The notes beneath the pieces were generated by a model. It was not told the origin of the DNA and searched no databases. It saw nothing but the letters and a program-made list of their open reading frames with translations. A program made the position numbers and the translations under genes. DNA of 21,606 nucleotides, from positions 1 to 21,606 of the forward strand of contig JAYTQU010000294.1 in NCBI GenBank assembly GCA_043746555.1. Reading direction: 5' to 3'. Source of the DNA: CAZQYC01 sp043746555 (lineage in GTDB: Bacteria > Pseudomonadota > Gammaproteobacteria > Steroidobacterales > Steroidobacteraceae). How positions within the stretch are numbered: position 1 is the stretch's first letter; each line of letters starts with the position of its first letter. Positions 1-7,718 of this stretch are shown in pieces.

Positions 1-164
1 TGAGGCACGATCAACGCTTTCGGCGGCGCAGGCAGATGAGTTTCGATAGATGCATTGGCCATCAGGCGTGCGATCAGCGTGCGCAATGCGGTGGCGTCTT
101 CGGGATAAAACAATCCCGCCACCGCCGGCGGCCGCACACTTGCGTTCAACGAAAACTCACCCAT
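1..164 (-). CDS. amrB: AmmeMemoRadiSam system protein B (MEMO family), partial
   Basis: This is the N-terminal part (54 codons) of a MEMO1-family protein; the rest lies beyond the left edge. Reading the minus strand from the ATG at 164-162 gives an open frame containing VRPPAVAGLFYP at residues 10-21, followed by PKALIVP near the edge. Both are typical of the start of MEMO/AmrB proteins, where the second leads into a conserved HAGY region. The family resembles class III extradiol dioxygenases and is found with AmrA and the radical-SAM protein AmrS; the shared reaction is not established. It diverges from the AmrS-like gene starting about 125 bases away. Its presence rules out the far-upstream starts of that gene, which would overlap it. 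Identification is firm despite the short length. Confidence 0.85.
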   Translation of the reverse strand, partial: MGEFSLNASVRPPAVAGLFYPEDATALRTLIARLMANASIETHLPAPPKALIVP

Positions 165-197
165 ATTCGAACAATGAGAGCATGACTCTTGGCGGGA

Positions 198-220
198 CAA
201 TCCAGCCAACAATCCAGCCA
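198..220. repeat. Short tandem direct repeat between amrB and the amrS-like gene
   Basis: The 11-mer CAATCCAGCCA occurs twice, at 198-208 and 210-220, giving a 12-base period. It lies in the gap between the divergent amrB and amrS-like starts, where both promoters must be. It could be a regulator site or a small slippage duplication; no known operator is recognised. Confidence 0.4.
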
Positions 221-289
221 GCGTTAAGCACGCAGATGGAGTCCATAACGGAGAGTAAAAGGCAACGCCGCCACGAGGTGTATGCGACC

Positions 290-907
290 GTGACTGAAAC
301 TGAACTGCGTCATCCGACGGCTTATTGGCATGCGCTGACCGACGGTCGGGTGCAGTGCGATGTGTGTCCTCGCGAATGCAAGATGCACGACGGACAACGC
401 GGCATGTGCTTTGTGTGCGGTGCCGAACTAGGCTCGGTCCTCGAAACGCTGGAATATCCGAAGCGCGAAACGCGAGTTTGGTTCGAAATTACGACGCTGT
501 TAGTTCCGGGCGAAAACGACTCCGAAGCCGAATTGCATGCCATGACCGAGTGGATCGCACAACATCTGGGGCCCGATGTGCCGCTGCATTTCACGGCGTT
601 TCATCCCGATTGGAAGATGACCGACAAAAAACCGACTCCGCCGGGCACTCTGACGCGCGCACGTGAAATCGCATTGGAAAAAGGGCTTCGGTATGTCTAC
701 ACCGGCAGCGTTTACGACCCAAAAGGCAGCAGCACCTACTGCCCGGGTTGCCATACCTGTCTAATCGAGCGCGACGGATACGATATCGGTGCATGGCAAC
801 TCGATACGCTCGGTCGTTGCGAGGTTTGCGCCGCCCAGTTGCCCGGTGTGTTCGTAGGTGCACCGGGTTCTTGGGTCGCCAAACGGATGCCAGTACGAAT
901 GTCTTGA
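290..907 (+). CDS. amrS: AmrS-like protein lacking the radical-SAM core (internal in-frame deletion)
   Basis: Both ends match AmrS, the radical-SAM member of the AmmeMemoRadiSam system. The N-terminus has the HPTAYWHALTDGRVQCDVC stretch followed by PRECKMHDGQRGMCFV. The C-terminal half has WFEITTLLVPGENDSEAEL, HLGPDVPLHFTAFHPDWKM and a Cys-rich end (TYCPGC, RCEVC). The segment between, which in intact homologues holds the CxxxCxxC cluster ligands and most of the barrel, is missing. MCFV at about 399-410 runs straight into CGAELGSVLETLEY. The product is about 205 residues; intact AmrS is roughly 340-390 by my recollection of the family. The GTG start at 290 is preferred because GAGGTG lies at 275-280; GTG 278, ATG 236 and ATG 182 are alternatives, and the start at 50 overlaps amrB. 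The protein cannot be a working radical-SAM enzyme, so this is a remnant, a derived metal-binding protein or an assembly error. Confidence 0.8.
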   Translation: MTETELRHPTAYWHALTDGRVQCDVCPRECKMHDGQRGMCFVCGAELGSVLETLEYPKRETRVWFEITTLLVPGENDSEAELHAMTEWIAQHLGPDVPLHFTAFHPDWKMTDKKPTPPGTLTRAREIALEKGLRYVYTGSVYDPKGSSTYCPGCHTCLIERDGYDIGAWQLDTLGRCEVCAAQLPGVFVGAPGSWVAKRMPVRMS

Positions 908-1086
908 GCCAATCGACAAACATTCGCATCGACAATTGCATCGACTCATTGCGAGCGGAATTTCTCCGTGCTACAAGAGCACCCAGGGGGATGCCGTTGG
1001 ATACGTCGATAGCACATCGGCGATGAGCGTTCGAAGCGTATACCGTGGTGTCTTGGATTAGGTCGATCTACTTTGGAGTGGTGGCG

Positions 1087-1530
1087 ATGAAGAAGAAGCG
1101 AACCGCAGGCAAGAGTAAAAGCAAGCTTAAGAAGAAAGTCGGCAAATCGAAGACGCTGGCGAAGCGCAAGAAAACTGCCCGACCCGCAAAACGTACGGCA
1201 AAGGCGAAGGTAAAACGCGCGGCCGCCAAGCGCCAAGCGGCACCGAAAAGGAAGGCCGCACCCGCGAAGGCTAAAAAGAAGGCGGCTCCGCGAAAAGTGA
1301 AAGCCGCCGCGAAGCCTGCAGCTGCAGCGCCGGTTGCTGCACCTGTCGCTGTTGCACCGGTTGTCTCAAAGCCGGCACCTGCTGCACCTGCACCGAAACC
1401 AGTGGCGATACCGATGCCAACAATGGTGCCTAAGCCGACCCCTGCACCTGCGGCGTCAAAGCCATCGGAACCTTCTGGCGGCGGTAGCGGTGGCTTTGGT
1501 GGTTCCGGAGAAACGAGCGGCGGCATGTAA
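1087..1530 (+). CDS. Histone H1-like Lys/Ala/Pro-rich DNA-binding protein
   Basis: A 147-residue, very basic, low-complexity protein. Residues 1-80 are dominated by K, R and A in KKKAAP/KRKAAPAKAK-like runs, as in the C-terminal tails of eukaryotic H1 and bacterial H1-like/AlgP-type proteins. Residues 80-125 are A/P/V-rich with few charges, and the tail is Gly/Ser-rich (GGGSGGFGGSG). Such proteins bind DNA without sequence preference and help compact or regulate the nucleoid; that role is inferred from composition. The ATG at 1087 is chosen because GGAG lies at 1075-1078 with good spacing. A start at 1045 would add 14 atypical residues. No partner gene is apparent. Confidence 0.75.
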   Translation: MKKKRTAGKSKSKLKKKVGKSKTLAKRKKTARPAKRTAKAKVKRAAAKRQAAPKRKAAPAKAKKKAAPRKVKAAAKPAAAAPVAAPVAVAPVVSKPAPAAPAPKPVAIPMPTMVPKPTPAPAASKPSEPSGGGSGGFGGSGETSGGM

Positions 1531-1770
1531 GTCGCTAGTTATCCGCTGATTCAGCGCCAACGATGAGGGTGTCAGCAACGCAAACCTTTGTCCCGCGGGA
1601 TTTCGTCGGGACATCTTGCGCGCGCTGGCATCCTGAGAGGCCATCCTGACGGGCTAGCGGACTTCGGATTTCCTCAACGCTTACCCACATAAATTGGCGG
1701 CATAAAGTGGTGATTGTGTTCGGGAAGATGGTTCCGGACGACTGAATCGCGCGGCGTTAGCGAGAAGTAA

Positions 1771-1807
1771 CACGGCCGATGTTAGCGATGACTCGGCCGT
1801 GCTTTTA
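1771..1807 (+). terminator. Rho-independent terminator candidate
   Basis: CACGGCCGA (1771-1779) and TCGGCCGTG (1793-1801) form a perfect 9-bp GC-rich stem with a 13-base loop, followed at once by CTTTTAT on the plus strand. It lies 240 bases after the H1-like gene and before the peroxidase gene, so it probably insulates the peroxidase from upstream transcription. The U-tract is short. Confidence 0.6.
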
Positions 1808-1827
1808 TGTACAGGGACGTACGGTAT

Positions 1828-1854
1828 GCCGGGAATGCCGGAGCAATTCCCGGC
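1828..1854. repeat. Perfect 9-bp inverted repeat upstream of glutathione peroxidase
   Basis: GCCGGGAAT (1828-1836) and ATTCCCGGC (1846-1854) are exact inverse complements separated by 9 bases. No U-tract follows, so it is a poor terminator. It resembles the short GC-rich dispersed intergenic palindromes found in many gammaproteobacterial genomes; whether it is dispersed here needs a genome count. Confidence 0.5.
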
Positions 1855-1914
1855 GTTACAGAGACTCCAGTACGCATCATCCTTTCGGTTGCAATGATTC
1901 ACGCGCGAGGCACT

Positions 1915-2391
1915 ATGAGCATTTACGATTTCGAAGTTAAGTCGATCGACGGGCAAATGCAAAAGCTCGACGCCTTTAAAGATCAGGCGTTGTTAATCGT
2001 CAACGTTGCAAGCAAGTGTGGATTTACGCCGCAGTACACGGGCCTGGAAGCATTGCATCGCAAGCTTCAATCCCAAGGTTTCAACGTGCTCGGTTTTCCG
2101 TGCGATCAGTTCGGTCATCAAGAACCCGGCGACGAAATCGAAATCAAAAGCTTTTGTTCGCTGCATTACGATGTCAGCTTTCCACTGTTCGCCAAGATCG
2201 AAGTCAACGGCGAAGGCGCTCATCCGCTGTACAAATTTCTAAAGCAGGAAAAAACCGGAATACTGGGAACCGGCGCCATCAAATGGAACTTCACCAAGTT
2301 CCTAGTGGACAAGCACGGTGCGGTGGTAAAGCGTTATGCGCCGACCGATAAACCCGAAGACATCGAGAAGGATATCGCCGCGATTTTGTAA
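1915..2391 (+). CDS. Glutathione peroxidase family (thiol peroxidase-type, non-seleno)
   Basis: This 158-residue thioredoxin-fold protein reduces hydrogen peroxide or lipid hydroperoxides. The peroxidatic Cys35 sits in NVASKCGFTPQYTGLE. The catalytic partners are visible: Gln69 in FPCDQFGHQEPG and Trp124-Asn125 in WNFTKFLV. Further cysteines at 63 and 81 (FCS) could resolve the oxidised Cys, as in bacterial enzymes that use thioredoxin; this is inference. Length and motif order are full and normal for the family. The ATG at 1915 has GAGG at 1907-1910, slightly close. The longer frame back to 1807 runs through the palindrome and is unlikely to be translated. The next gene starts 49 bases after the stop on the same strand and may be co-transcribed. 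Confidence 0.93.
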   Translation: MSIYDFEVKSIDGQMQKLDAFKDQALLIVNVASKCGFTPQYTGLEALHRKLQSQGFNVLGFPCDQFGHQEPGDEIEIKSFCSLHYDVSFPLFAKIEVNGEGAHPLYKFLKQEKTGILGTGAIKWNFTKFLVDKHGAVVKRYAPTDKPEDIEKDIAAIL

Positions 2392-2440
2392 TGGATCTGC
2401 GTCCGTTACATCGCGTTTGTGCTGCATTTGGTGAGCGACA

Positions 2441-4087
2441 ATGACGTTGCCTAGCATCAGCACGCTGATCGCGATGACGGCGATTTACGGATTGTTGCTG
2501 GCACTCTCGCGCAGGCCACTCACATCGCTTGCGTTGGTGTTGTATCTGCTGGGATTCGTGCTTCTCAGTTCGTTTGTCAAACAAGCCTATTTGGGGTTGG
2601 TGACGACCGTGGCCGACGTGCGTTTTTTCTTACTTCGGCCCAAGGAAAATTTTCATCTATTCGTTTCCTATCCGCTGCTTGGCGTGAGTTTATTCGGCGT
2701 CGTTGTCGGAGCGGTGTTCTGTCTTTGGATCAGCATGCGACTGGAGCGCCCGCTACGCCTCTTTACTCGCGCGCGCGGCGCGGGATGGTGGCGCGTCGCG
2801 ACGGCGTCGTTGTCGGTGCTGATTGGTGCAGGCGCATCGCTGTTGGCGAGTCCGGCATCGCAAGTACGCGCGGATAACGGCGACGCGTGGGTTGCGTTTC
2901 AATCCATGTACGAACAACTGCATCCCACCGGTCTGATCAATCGAATCAATATTTTTTTCAACAATCGTTCGTTCGACGCGACCTTGCCGAACGAACGCTC
3001 GCAAACTCGATTTAGCGAGACTCCCTCTGCGACCGGTGACGCCAAGCTCAGGCCCGACATCATGCTAGTGCTCGAGGAAAGCACCTTCGATCCCACGATG
3101 ATTCGCGCGTGTTCCCTTCCCGAGTGCGAACAAGCGATGATGCATCCGCTTGCAGTGGCAACACGCACTCAACAAGGTCCGTTGCTGGTTCACACCACAG
3201 GCGGCGGTACGTGGCTTGCCGAATTCGCCATCATGTCCGGTTTCGATTGGCGCGTGTTCGGTCGCGGCGGTGCCTATGCGCCGGTATCGCTGGCGCCGCG
3301 CTTGAAGATCTCATTGCCCAGGCAGTTGCGCGCGTTGGGCTATCGCACAGTGGCGATTTATCCGACGGAAGGGTTTTTCTTGAGTGCCCGTTCCGCGTAC
3401 GAACATTACGGCTTCGAAGAATTTTACGATGCGCAAGAGTTGGGTTTGCCCGATCAATGGGAGGTCGCGTTCGATCGGTTGGTTTTCGCGAAGTCGTTGC
3501 AAAAAGTTCAACCCAAGGCCGATCCTCGGCCAGTGTTTGTCTTTGTACTTACCATTCGCAATCACGGCCCGCATGGCCAAGGCAAAGTACCGGTGCCGTC
3601 CGCGTATCAGAAAATCCAACCACAAATTGGCGCACCGATCGCCGATTATCTTGCGCGGATGCACGACTCCTCACAAGACTATTTGGAAGCAGCGTCAGTG
3701 TGGCTTCATTCGCCGCGGCCACGCGTGATTGCGTGGTTCGGCGATCATCAGCCGGAAGCGGCGTGGGACTTCACTGAACACTCGGAGCGATTGAATAGCG
3801 AACGCACGGCGCGCAATGTATCCGGCGAACAACTCAAATATCTCACGCAGTATCAATTTAGCGCCAACTTCGGCGAACGCGAACAAGCCGTATCGCGCGA
3901 TGCGCTCGATATCTCTTACTTAGGCATGGAGCTACTTGCATTCGCCCGATTGCCACTCGACTCCGGCGAATCGGCGGCGCGTCAAGTGGCAGTTACGTGC
4001 AACGGACTGCTACTCGATTGCACCGATCATGCGCTCATCGACGACTACTTAAGCTTTCGCATTCACGAATTGGGCGCGGTGAAGTAG
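2441..4087 (+). CDS. LTA synthase-family membrane sulfatase / phosphoglycerol transferase-like protein
   Basis: A 548-residue inner-membrane protein with a periplasmic alkaline-phosphatase/sulfatase-fold domain. Four hydrophobic segments lie at about residues 8-22, 31-50, 77-98 and 118-136. The catalytic region follows: LEEST (Glu212/213), GGGTWLAEF with the expected nucleophile Thr257, RNHGPHG (His375) and WFGDHQPE (Asp435, His436). These match the metal ligands and nucleophile of LtaS-type enzymes. In Gram-negatives such proteins transfer phosphoglycerol or phosphoethanolamine to glycans or lipids; the acceptor cannot be read here. The ATG at 2441 follows GGTGAG with short spacing. A 17-codon frame begins in a TAATG overlap with the peroxidase stop and ends in ATGA over this start, so coupling to the upstream gene is possible. 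The C-terminus meets a convergent gene about 40 bases on. Confidence 0.85.
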   Translation: MTLPSISTLIAMTAIYGLLLALSRRPLTSLALVLYLLGFVLLSSFVKQAYLGLVTTVADVRFFLLRPKENFHLFVSYPLLGVSLFGVVVGAVFCLWISMRLERPLRLFTRARGAGWWRVATASLSVLIGAGASLLASPASQVRADNGDAWVAFQSMYEQLHPTGLINRINIFFNNRSFDATLPNERSQTRFSETPSATGDAKLRPDIMLVLEESTFDPTMIRACSLPECEQAMMHPLAVATRTQQGPLLVHTTGGGTWLAEFAIMSGFDWRVFGRGGAYAPVSLAPRLKISLPRQLRALGYRTVAIYPTEGFFLSARSAYEHYGFEEFYDAQELGLPDQWEVAFDRLVFAKSLQKVQPKADPRPVFVFVLTIRNHGPHGQGKVPVPSAYQKIQPQIGAPIADYLARMHDSSQDYLEAASVWLHSPRPRVIAWFGDHQPEAAWDFTEHSERLNSERTARNVSGEQLKYLTQYQFSANFGEREQAVSRDALDISYLGMELLAFARLPLDSGESAARQVAVTCNGLLLDCTDHALIDDYLSFRIHELGAVK

Positions 4088-4128
4088 CCACCCAATTGAT
4101 AGCGAACTACTCCTGCGAAGAGTTACTG

Positions 4129-4347
4129 CTAGTGTCGTTTATCCTTGGCGGTATTGCTCGCGCAATTGTTACAGTCATGACTATCGCTCGAACCTGAAAA
4201 CCAACGTGCGGCGCGCAAGCCGAAATACCTTGTTGCGAAGCGCGAATAGACATTCTTAATGCGTTTCGGTCCGAGCGCATAGATCGCATACATCACACTC
4301 GCGACGACGACGAGTGAGACCAACGCGACATCGAGCCAACGATTCAT
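4129..4347 (-). CDS. Small FeoB-associated membrane protein with C-terminal CxxC
   Basis: A 72-residue protein with one membrane helix (about residues 7-27), a basic segment (PKRIKNVYSRFATR) and a tail with Cys59 and Cys62 in SHDCNNCASN. Its place directly after feoB (14-base gap), its topology and the terminal Cys pair resemble the small Cys-rich proteins encoded next to feoB in many bacteria (FeoB-associated Cys-rich proteins; in Xanthomonadales the DUF6587-type group). A role in handling or sensing Fe(II) beside FeoB is inferred from context. It has only one CxxC pair, fewer cysteines than several relatives. Confidence 0.7.
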   Translation of the reverse strand: MNRWLDVALVSLVVVASVMYAIYALGPKRIKNVYSRFATRYFGLRAARWFSGSSDSHDCNNCASNTAKDKRH

Positions 4348-4361
4348 AGCGTCACTCTATC

Positions 4362-6221
4362 TCAACTCAAAGCAAGCGCAATGCGATAGGTGATGAATGA
4401 TGCGGCATAAGCCAGTGAAAAAAGATAGACGGCCATGACGATCGGATAGCGCCAAGAATTGGTTTCGCGTTTGACGGTTGCCAGCGTCGACAAGCACTGC
4501 GGCGCGAACACGTACCACATGATGAGCGACAACGCGGTCGGCAAGCTCCAGCCGTGGGCAATGATCGGCATGAGCGTACCGGATACATCGCTATCGTTAG
4601 CGGCGACGGCGTATACGGTACCAAGCGCACCCACCGCGACTTCGCGCGCCGCGAGTCCGGGGACCAGTGCAATCGATATCTGCCAATTGAAGCCGATCGG
4701 CGCGAAGATCGTCGCGAGCGCGGCACCCATTCTCCCCGCGAAACTATATTCGATGGCTGGTCCCGCGTAATCCGCGGGCGGACTTGGAAAAGAACTGAGA
4801 AACCAGAGAATAATCATCAACGATAAAATGATCGTACCGACTCTGCGGAGAAATATTTCCACGCGTTGCCAGAGTTCGATCGCCAGATTGCGCAGCGACG
4901 GCAGATGATACGTGGGCAACTGCATCATGAGCGGTTGCACCTGTCGCCGGTTCACGGTGCGCTTCATGACAAACGCGACACCCATCGCCCCGACAACGCC
5001 AAGCACATACAACCCGAGCAACACCAATCCCTGTAACTCGATTCCGCCGCCCACATCGCGGTGCGGAATGAAAGCGCCGATCAGCAACGCATACACCGGC
5101 AACCGCGCCGAACAAGTCATCAACGGCGCGATCATGATGGTAGTGAGTCGATCGCGAGCATCCGGGATCGTGCGAGTAGCCATGATGCCGGGAATCGCAC
5201 AGGCAAAACTCGATAGCAACGGAATGAAGGCGCGTCCCGATAGACCCACTCCGCCCATGATGCGATCGAGTAAGAACGCGGCGCGCGGCAGATACCCCAC
5301 TTCTTCGAGCACCAGAATGAACGCAAACAATATAATAATTTGCGGAAGAAACACCAGCACGCTGCCGACGCCGGCGATGATGCCATCCACCAAAAGACTG
5401 CGAAACATGCCATGGGGCAACACGGTTCCAAGCCAACCGCCAACAGCGGCAACGACGATTTGAATGCCATTCATCACAGGCTGCGCCCACGCGAACACGG
5501 CTTGAAACACCAAGAACAATGTCACCATCAAAATAATCGGACCGACAAGGGGATTGAGCACAATGCGATCGACTCTATCGGTTGTCGTATTCGGTGTTTG
5601 GCGATCCGCGCCGATCAGTTTCAACAAACGCGTTACTTCTTGATGATCGCGTGCGATTTGATCGGTGGTGAGATGCGGCGCCGGAACGTCGGATGGTGCC
5701 GTGGGCGTAAAGCGATCCAATTCGCCGAGCAAGGCGTTAATGCCGGATCGACGCAGACCCATGGTTTCCACCACCGGCATATTCAGTTCGTGCGCGAGAA
5801 CTTTGGTATCGATGTGCAAACCGCGACGCTGCGCTAAATCGCTCATGTTCAGTGCCAAAATCATCGGCAATCCCAGACGTCGTACCGCCACGGCCAATCG
5901 CAGGTTCATGCGCAAGTTGGTCGCGTCGGTCACGCACACAATCAAATCGGGACGTGCCTCGCCGGCGACTTTGCCCAGCAACACATCGAGCATGATGCGT
6001 TCGTCGGGCGTTTGCGCCTCAAGTCCGTACACGCCCGGTAAATCGAGTAAGCGAACAAGCTTGCCGCTCGCCGTATGGAAAGTGCCTTCCTTGCGCTCGA
6101 CAGTGACGCCGGCGTAATTCGCGACTTTCTGATGACTGCCGGTCAGCAAATTAAAGAGCGCCGACTTTCCGCAATTAGGATTGCCGACCAATGCAACCAG
6201 TGAAGTGGATAGCACGGTCAT
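4362..6221 (-). CDS. feoB: Ferrous iron transporter FeoB
   Basis: A 619-residue inner-membrane Fe(II) transporter with an N-terminal G domain. Visible GTPase motifs are G1 GNPNCGKS at 13-20, the switch I region (VANYAGVTVERKEG), G3 DLPGVYG and G4 NMSD. The membrane half contains the typical gate segments SGRAFIPLLSSFACAIPG and APQCLSTLATVKRET. The ATG at 6221 is chosen because it overlaps the feoA stop as ATGA, a classic coupling arrangement; a start at 6260 would lie deep inside feoA. The C-terminal cytosolic tail is short. feoA lies upstream and the small Cys-bearing membrane protein downstream, all on the minus strand. No clear Fur box was recognised in front of feoA. Confidence 0.95.
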   Translation of the reverse strand: MTVLSTSLVALVGNPNCGKSALFNLLTGSHQKVANYAGVTVERKEGTFHTASGKLVRLLDLPGVYGLEAQTPDERIMLDVLLGKVAGEARPDLIVCVTDATNLRMNLRLAVAVRRLGLPMILALNMSDLAQRRGLHIDTKVLAHELNMPVVETMGLRRSGINALLGELDRFTPTAPSDVPAPHLTTDQIARDHQEVTRLLKLIGADRQTPNTTTDRVDRIVLNPLVGPIILMVTLFLVFQAVFAWAQPVMNGIQIVVAAVGGWLGTVLPHGMFRSLLVDGIIAGVGSVLVFLPQIIILFAFILVLEEVGYLPRAAFLLDRIMGGVGLSGRAFIPLLSSFACAIPGIMATRTIPDARDRLTTIMIAPLMTCSARLPVYALLIGAFIPHRDVGGGIELQGLVLLGLYVLGVVGAMGVAFVMKRTVNRRQVQPLMMQLPTYHLPSLRNLAIELWQRVEIFLRRVGTIILSLMIILWFLSSFPSPPADYAGPAIEYSFAGRMGAALATIFAPIGFNWQISIALVPGLAAREVAVGALGTVYAVAANDSDVSGTLMPIIAHGWSLPTALSLIMWYVFAPQCLSTLATVKRETNSWRYPIVMAVYLFSLAYAASFITYRIALALS

Positions 6222-6604
6222 GCGTGAGGGCCTTGCGCAATCGGCGTGACTTGCACGCACCGCGCTTCGGCGCGACGCAATGCAAAGGTCGATGTACCCA
6301 CCCGCACGGCTAGCGGCGTTCCGCCAAACATGCCGCGGCCGATAATGCGCACGCGTTCACCGGGAAGAAAACCGATCTCGCTTAAGCGCCGCAACATTTC
6401 CGGCGGCATCGAACCATTGACCGATTGCACGGCCAGCACGGTCGCCTCTTGCGCATCGTCAAGTTCGTCTAAGAGGCAGGTAGCGTTTTGAGTATTCAAG
6501 ATGACAAATTTAGTAGACGCAAAGGGAATGGTGTAACTGCGAATCGTGCCGGCATCGCGCCACTCATCGACGCGCACGTAGTTGTTGACCTTGCAGTTGC
6601 ACAT
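6218..6604 (-). CDS. feoA: Ferrous iron transport protein FeoA (start uncertain)
   Basis: The last 85 or so residues form an SH3-like FeoA domain: CLLDELDDAQEATVLAV, then RRLSEIGFLPGERVRIIGR, GGTPLAVRVGTSTFALRR and the terminal EARCVQV strand. FeoA is a small cytosolic protein that supports FeoB-dependent Fe(II) uptake. The stop overlaps the FeoB start (ATGA). The start is unclear. The only in-frame ATG (6604) gives 128 residues and overlaps the upstream protease gene by 41 bases; GTG 6577 also overlaps; TTG 6499 would give a normal-sized 93-residue protein. None has an obvious ribosome binding site. The first 40 or so residues do not look like FeoA, so the shorter form may be real. Confidence 0.85.
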   Translation of the reverse strand: MCNCKVNNYVRVDEWRDAGTIRSYTIPFASTKFVILNTQNATCLLDELDDAQEATVLAVQSVNGSMPPEMLRRLSEIGFLPGERVRIIGRGMFGGTPLAVRVGTSTFALRRAEARCVQVTPIAQGPHA

Positions 6605-7709
6605 TCACGGTAATTTTTTTGCCGTTGCGTAGTAACGTTAGCTTTACTCGATCGCCGATTTCGCGATCATCGAGTAACGACAACATCCCCGATGGCGTGC
6701 TTACCGGTTTACCGTCGAGGTCGACGATGACATCGCCGACCACGATGTCGCCATTGCGATCGCGTTGCGCTGCGATCAGCCCGGCTTGGGCCGCTCCGCT
6801 ATTTGGCAGGACGCGCAAGACAGCGACGCCTTGCACGCCGAGATGCTGCGTAATCGCCGTGTTTAGATCTTCATCCATGTTGATGCCCAGCGTGGGGCGC
6901 ACGTAATGTCCGGTGGCGATCAGCTTCGGCACAATACGATTGATCGTATCCACCGGCACGGCAAAACCCACGCCGGCAAACGCGCCCGATGGCGAATAGA
7001 TCATGGTCGTGATGCCGATCAAACGACCGGCGCTATCGAGCAACGGTCCACCCGAGTTACCCGGATTGATCGCGGCATCGGTCTGCACCAGGTGCTCGAT
7101 CGTGACGCCGTTTTCCTCCGAAAGCGATCGATCCAACGCCGACACGATTCCAGTCGTTAACGTCCAATCCAATCCGAAGGGATTACCGATCGCAAACACT
7201 CGTTGGCCGACTTTTAGATCGTGACTACTGCCGATCGGCAGCGGTGCGGGATGATGGTCGGTCACGTCGATGTGCAATACCGCTAGATCGTGGTCTTGAC
7301 TCACGCCGATCAACTTTGCGTTGTAGTCGCGTCCGTCGCTCAACCGCACCCACGCTTCCGACGCATTGGCGATCACGTGCAAATTTGTCACCACATGGTC
7401 TTGGTTGTCCCACACAAATCCCGATCCCGTGCCTTCGGGAACCGTGAACACATTGCGCGTCCACATATCCATCACCTGCTTACGAGTGCTGATGTAGACC
7501 ACCGAGGCTTTCGACTTTTCGAATAGATCGATCGTCGCTTGTTCGTCGCTGGCGATCGGCGCGCGCGGCGTGACCGCGCGCGGCGTTGCAGTAGTCCCCG
7601 CCAACGGTTCGCGTACCGATGGGGCCAGCAACCACATAAACAACGGCAAAAAGACTATGAATGCCAACACGCCGATGCGTACGCGAAAGGGATGACGAGA
7701 TTCGTTCAT
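6564..7709 (-). CDS. Membrane-anchored trypsin-like serine protease with PDZ domain (DegS/HtrA type)
   Basis: A 381-residue periplasmic protease held by one N-terminal membrane helix (about residues 11-29). The triad is intact: His111 in VVTNLHVI, Asp141 in SQDHDLAVL and Ser219 in NPGNSGGP. A single PDZ domain covers roughly residues 275-375 (PTLGINMDED through GDRVKLTLLRNGKKITVNV). One helix, one protease domain and one PDZ is the DegS layout, as opposed to soluble DegP/DegQ with a cleaved signal and usually two PDZs. DegS senses misfolded outer-membrane proteins and starts cleavage of the anti-sigma factor RseA; whether this paralogue does so is not shown. It starts 9 bases after the glyA stop with an AGG about 8 bases before the ATG, so co-transcription with glyA is likely. 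Confidence 0.9.
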   Translation of the reverse strand: MNESRHPFRVRIGVLAFIVFLPLFMWLLAPSVREPLAGTTATPRAVTPRAPIASDEQATIDLFEKSKASVVYISTRKQVMDMWTRNVFTVPEGTGSGFVWDNQDHVVTNLHVIANASEAWVRLSDGRDYNAKLIGVSQDHDLAVLHIDVTDHHPAPLPIGSSHDLKVGQRVFAIGNPFGLDWTLTTGIVSALDRSLSEENGVTIEHLVQTDAAINPGNSGGPLLDSAGRLIGITTMIYSPSGAFAGVGFAVPVDTINRIVPKLIATGHYVRPTLGINMDEDLNTAITQHLGVQGVAVLRVLPNSGAAQAGLIAAQRDRNGDIVVGDVIVDLDGKPVSTPSGMLSLLDDREIGDRVKLTLLRNGKKITVNVQLQGQQLRARR

Positions 7710-7718
7710 GGCTTTAAC

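Larger units (their letters stand above)
1531..1914. other. Intergenic region with hairpins, no gene seen
   Basis: There is no credible reading frame in these 384 bases. The region holds a weak 6-bp hairpin (GTCCCG 1590-1595 with CGGGAC 1607-1612), the strong terminator-like hairpin at 1771-1801 and the palindrome at 1828-1854, both listed separately. The promoter for the glutathione peroxidase gene should lie in its right half, but no convincing -35/-10 pair was identified. Confidence 0.6.

Noticed and set aside
50..289. Longer AmrS starts at 50, 182 or 236
   Set aside because: The start at 50 overlaps amrB on the other strand, and the added residues resemble no AmrS N-terminus; GTG 290 has GAGGTG upstream and places the conserved HPTAYWHAL correctly.
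1068..1526. 152-residue Ala/Gly/Phe-rich frame opposite the H1-like gene
   Set aside because: It is the complement of a low-complexity Lys/Ala/Pro coding region; the plus-strand frame has the ribosome binding site and sensible composition.
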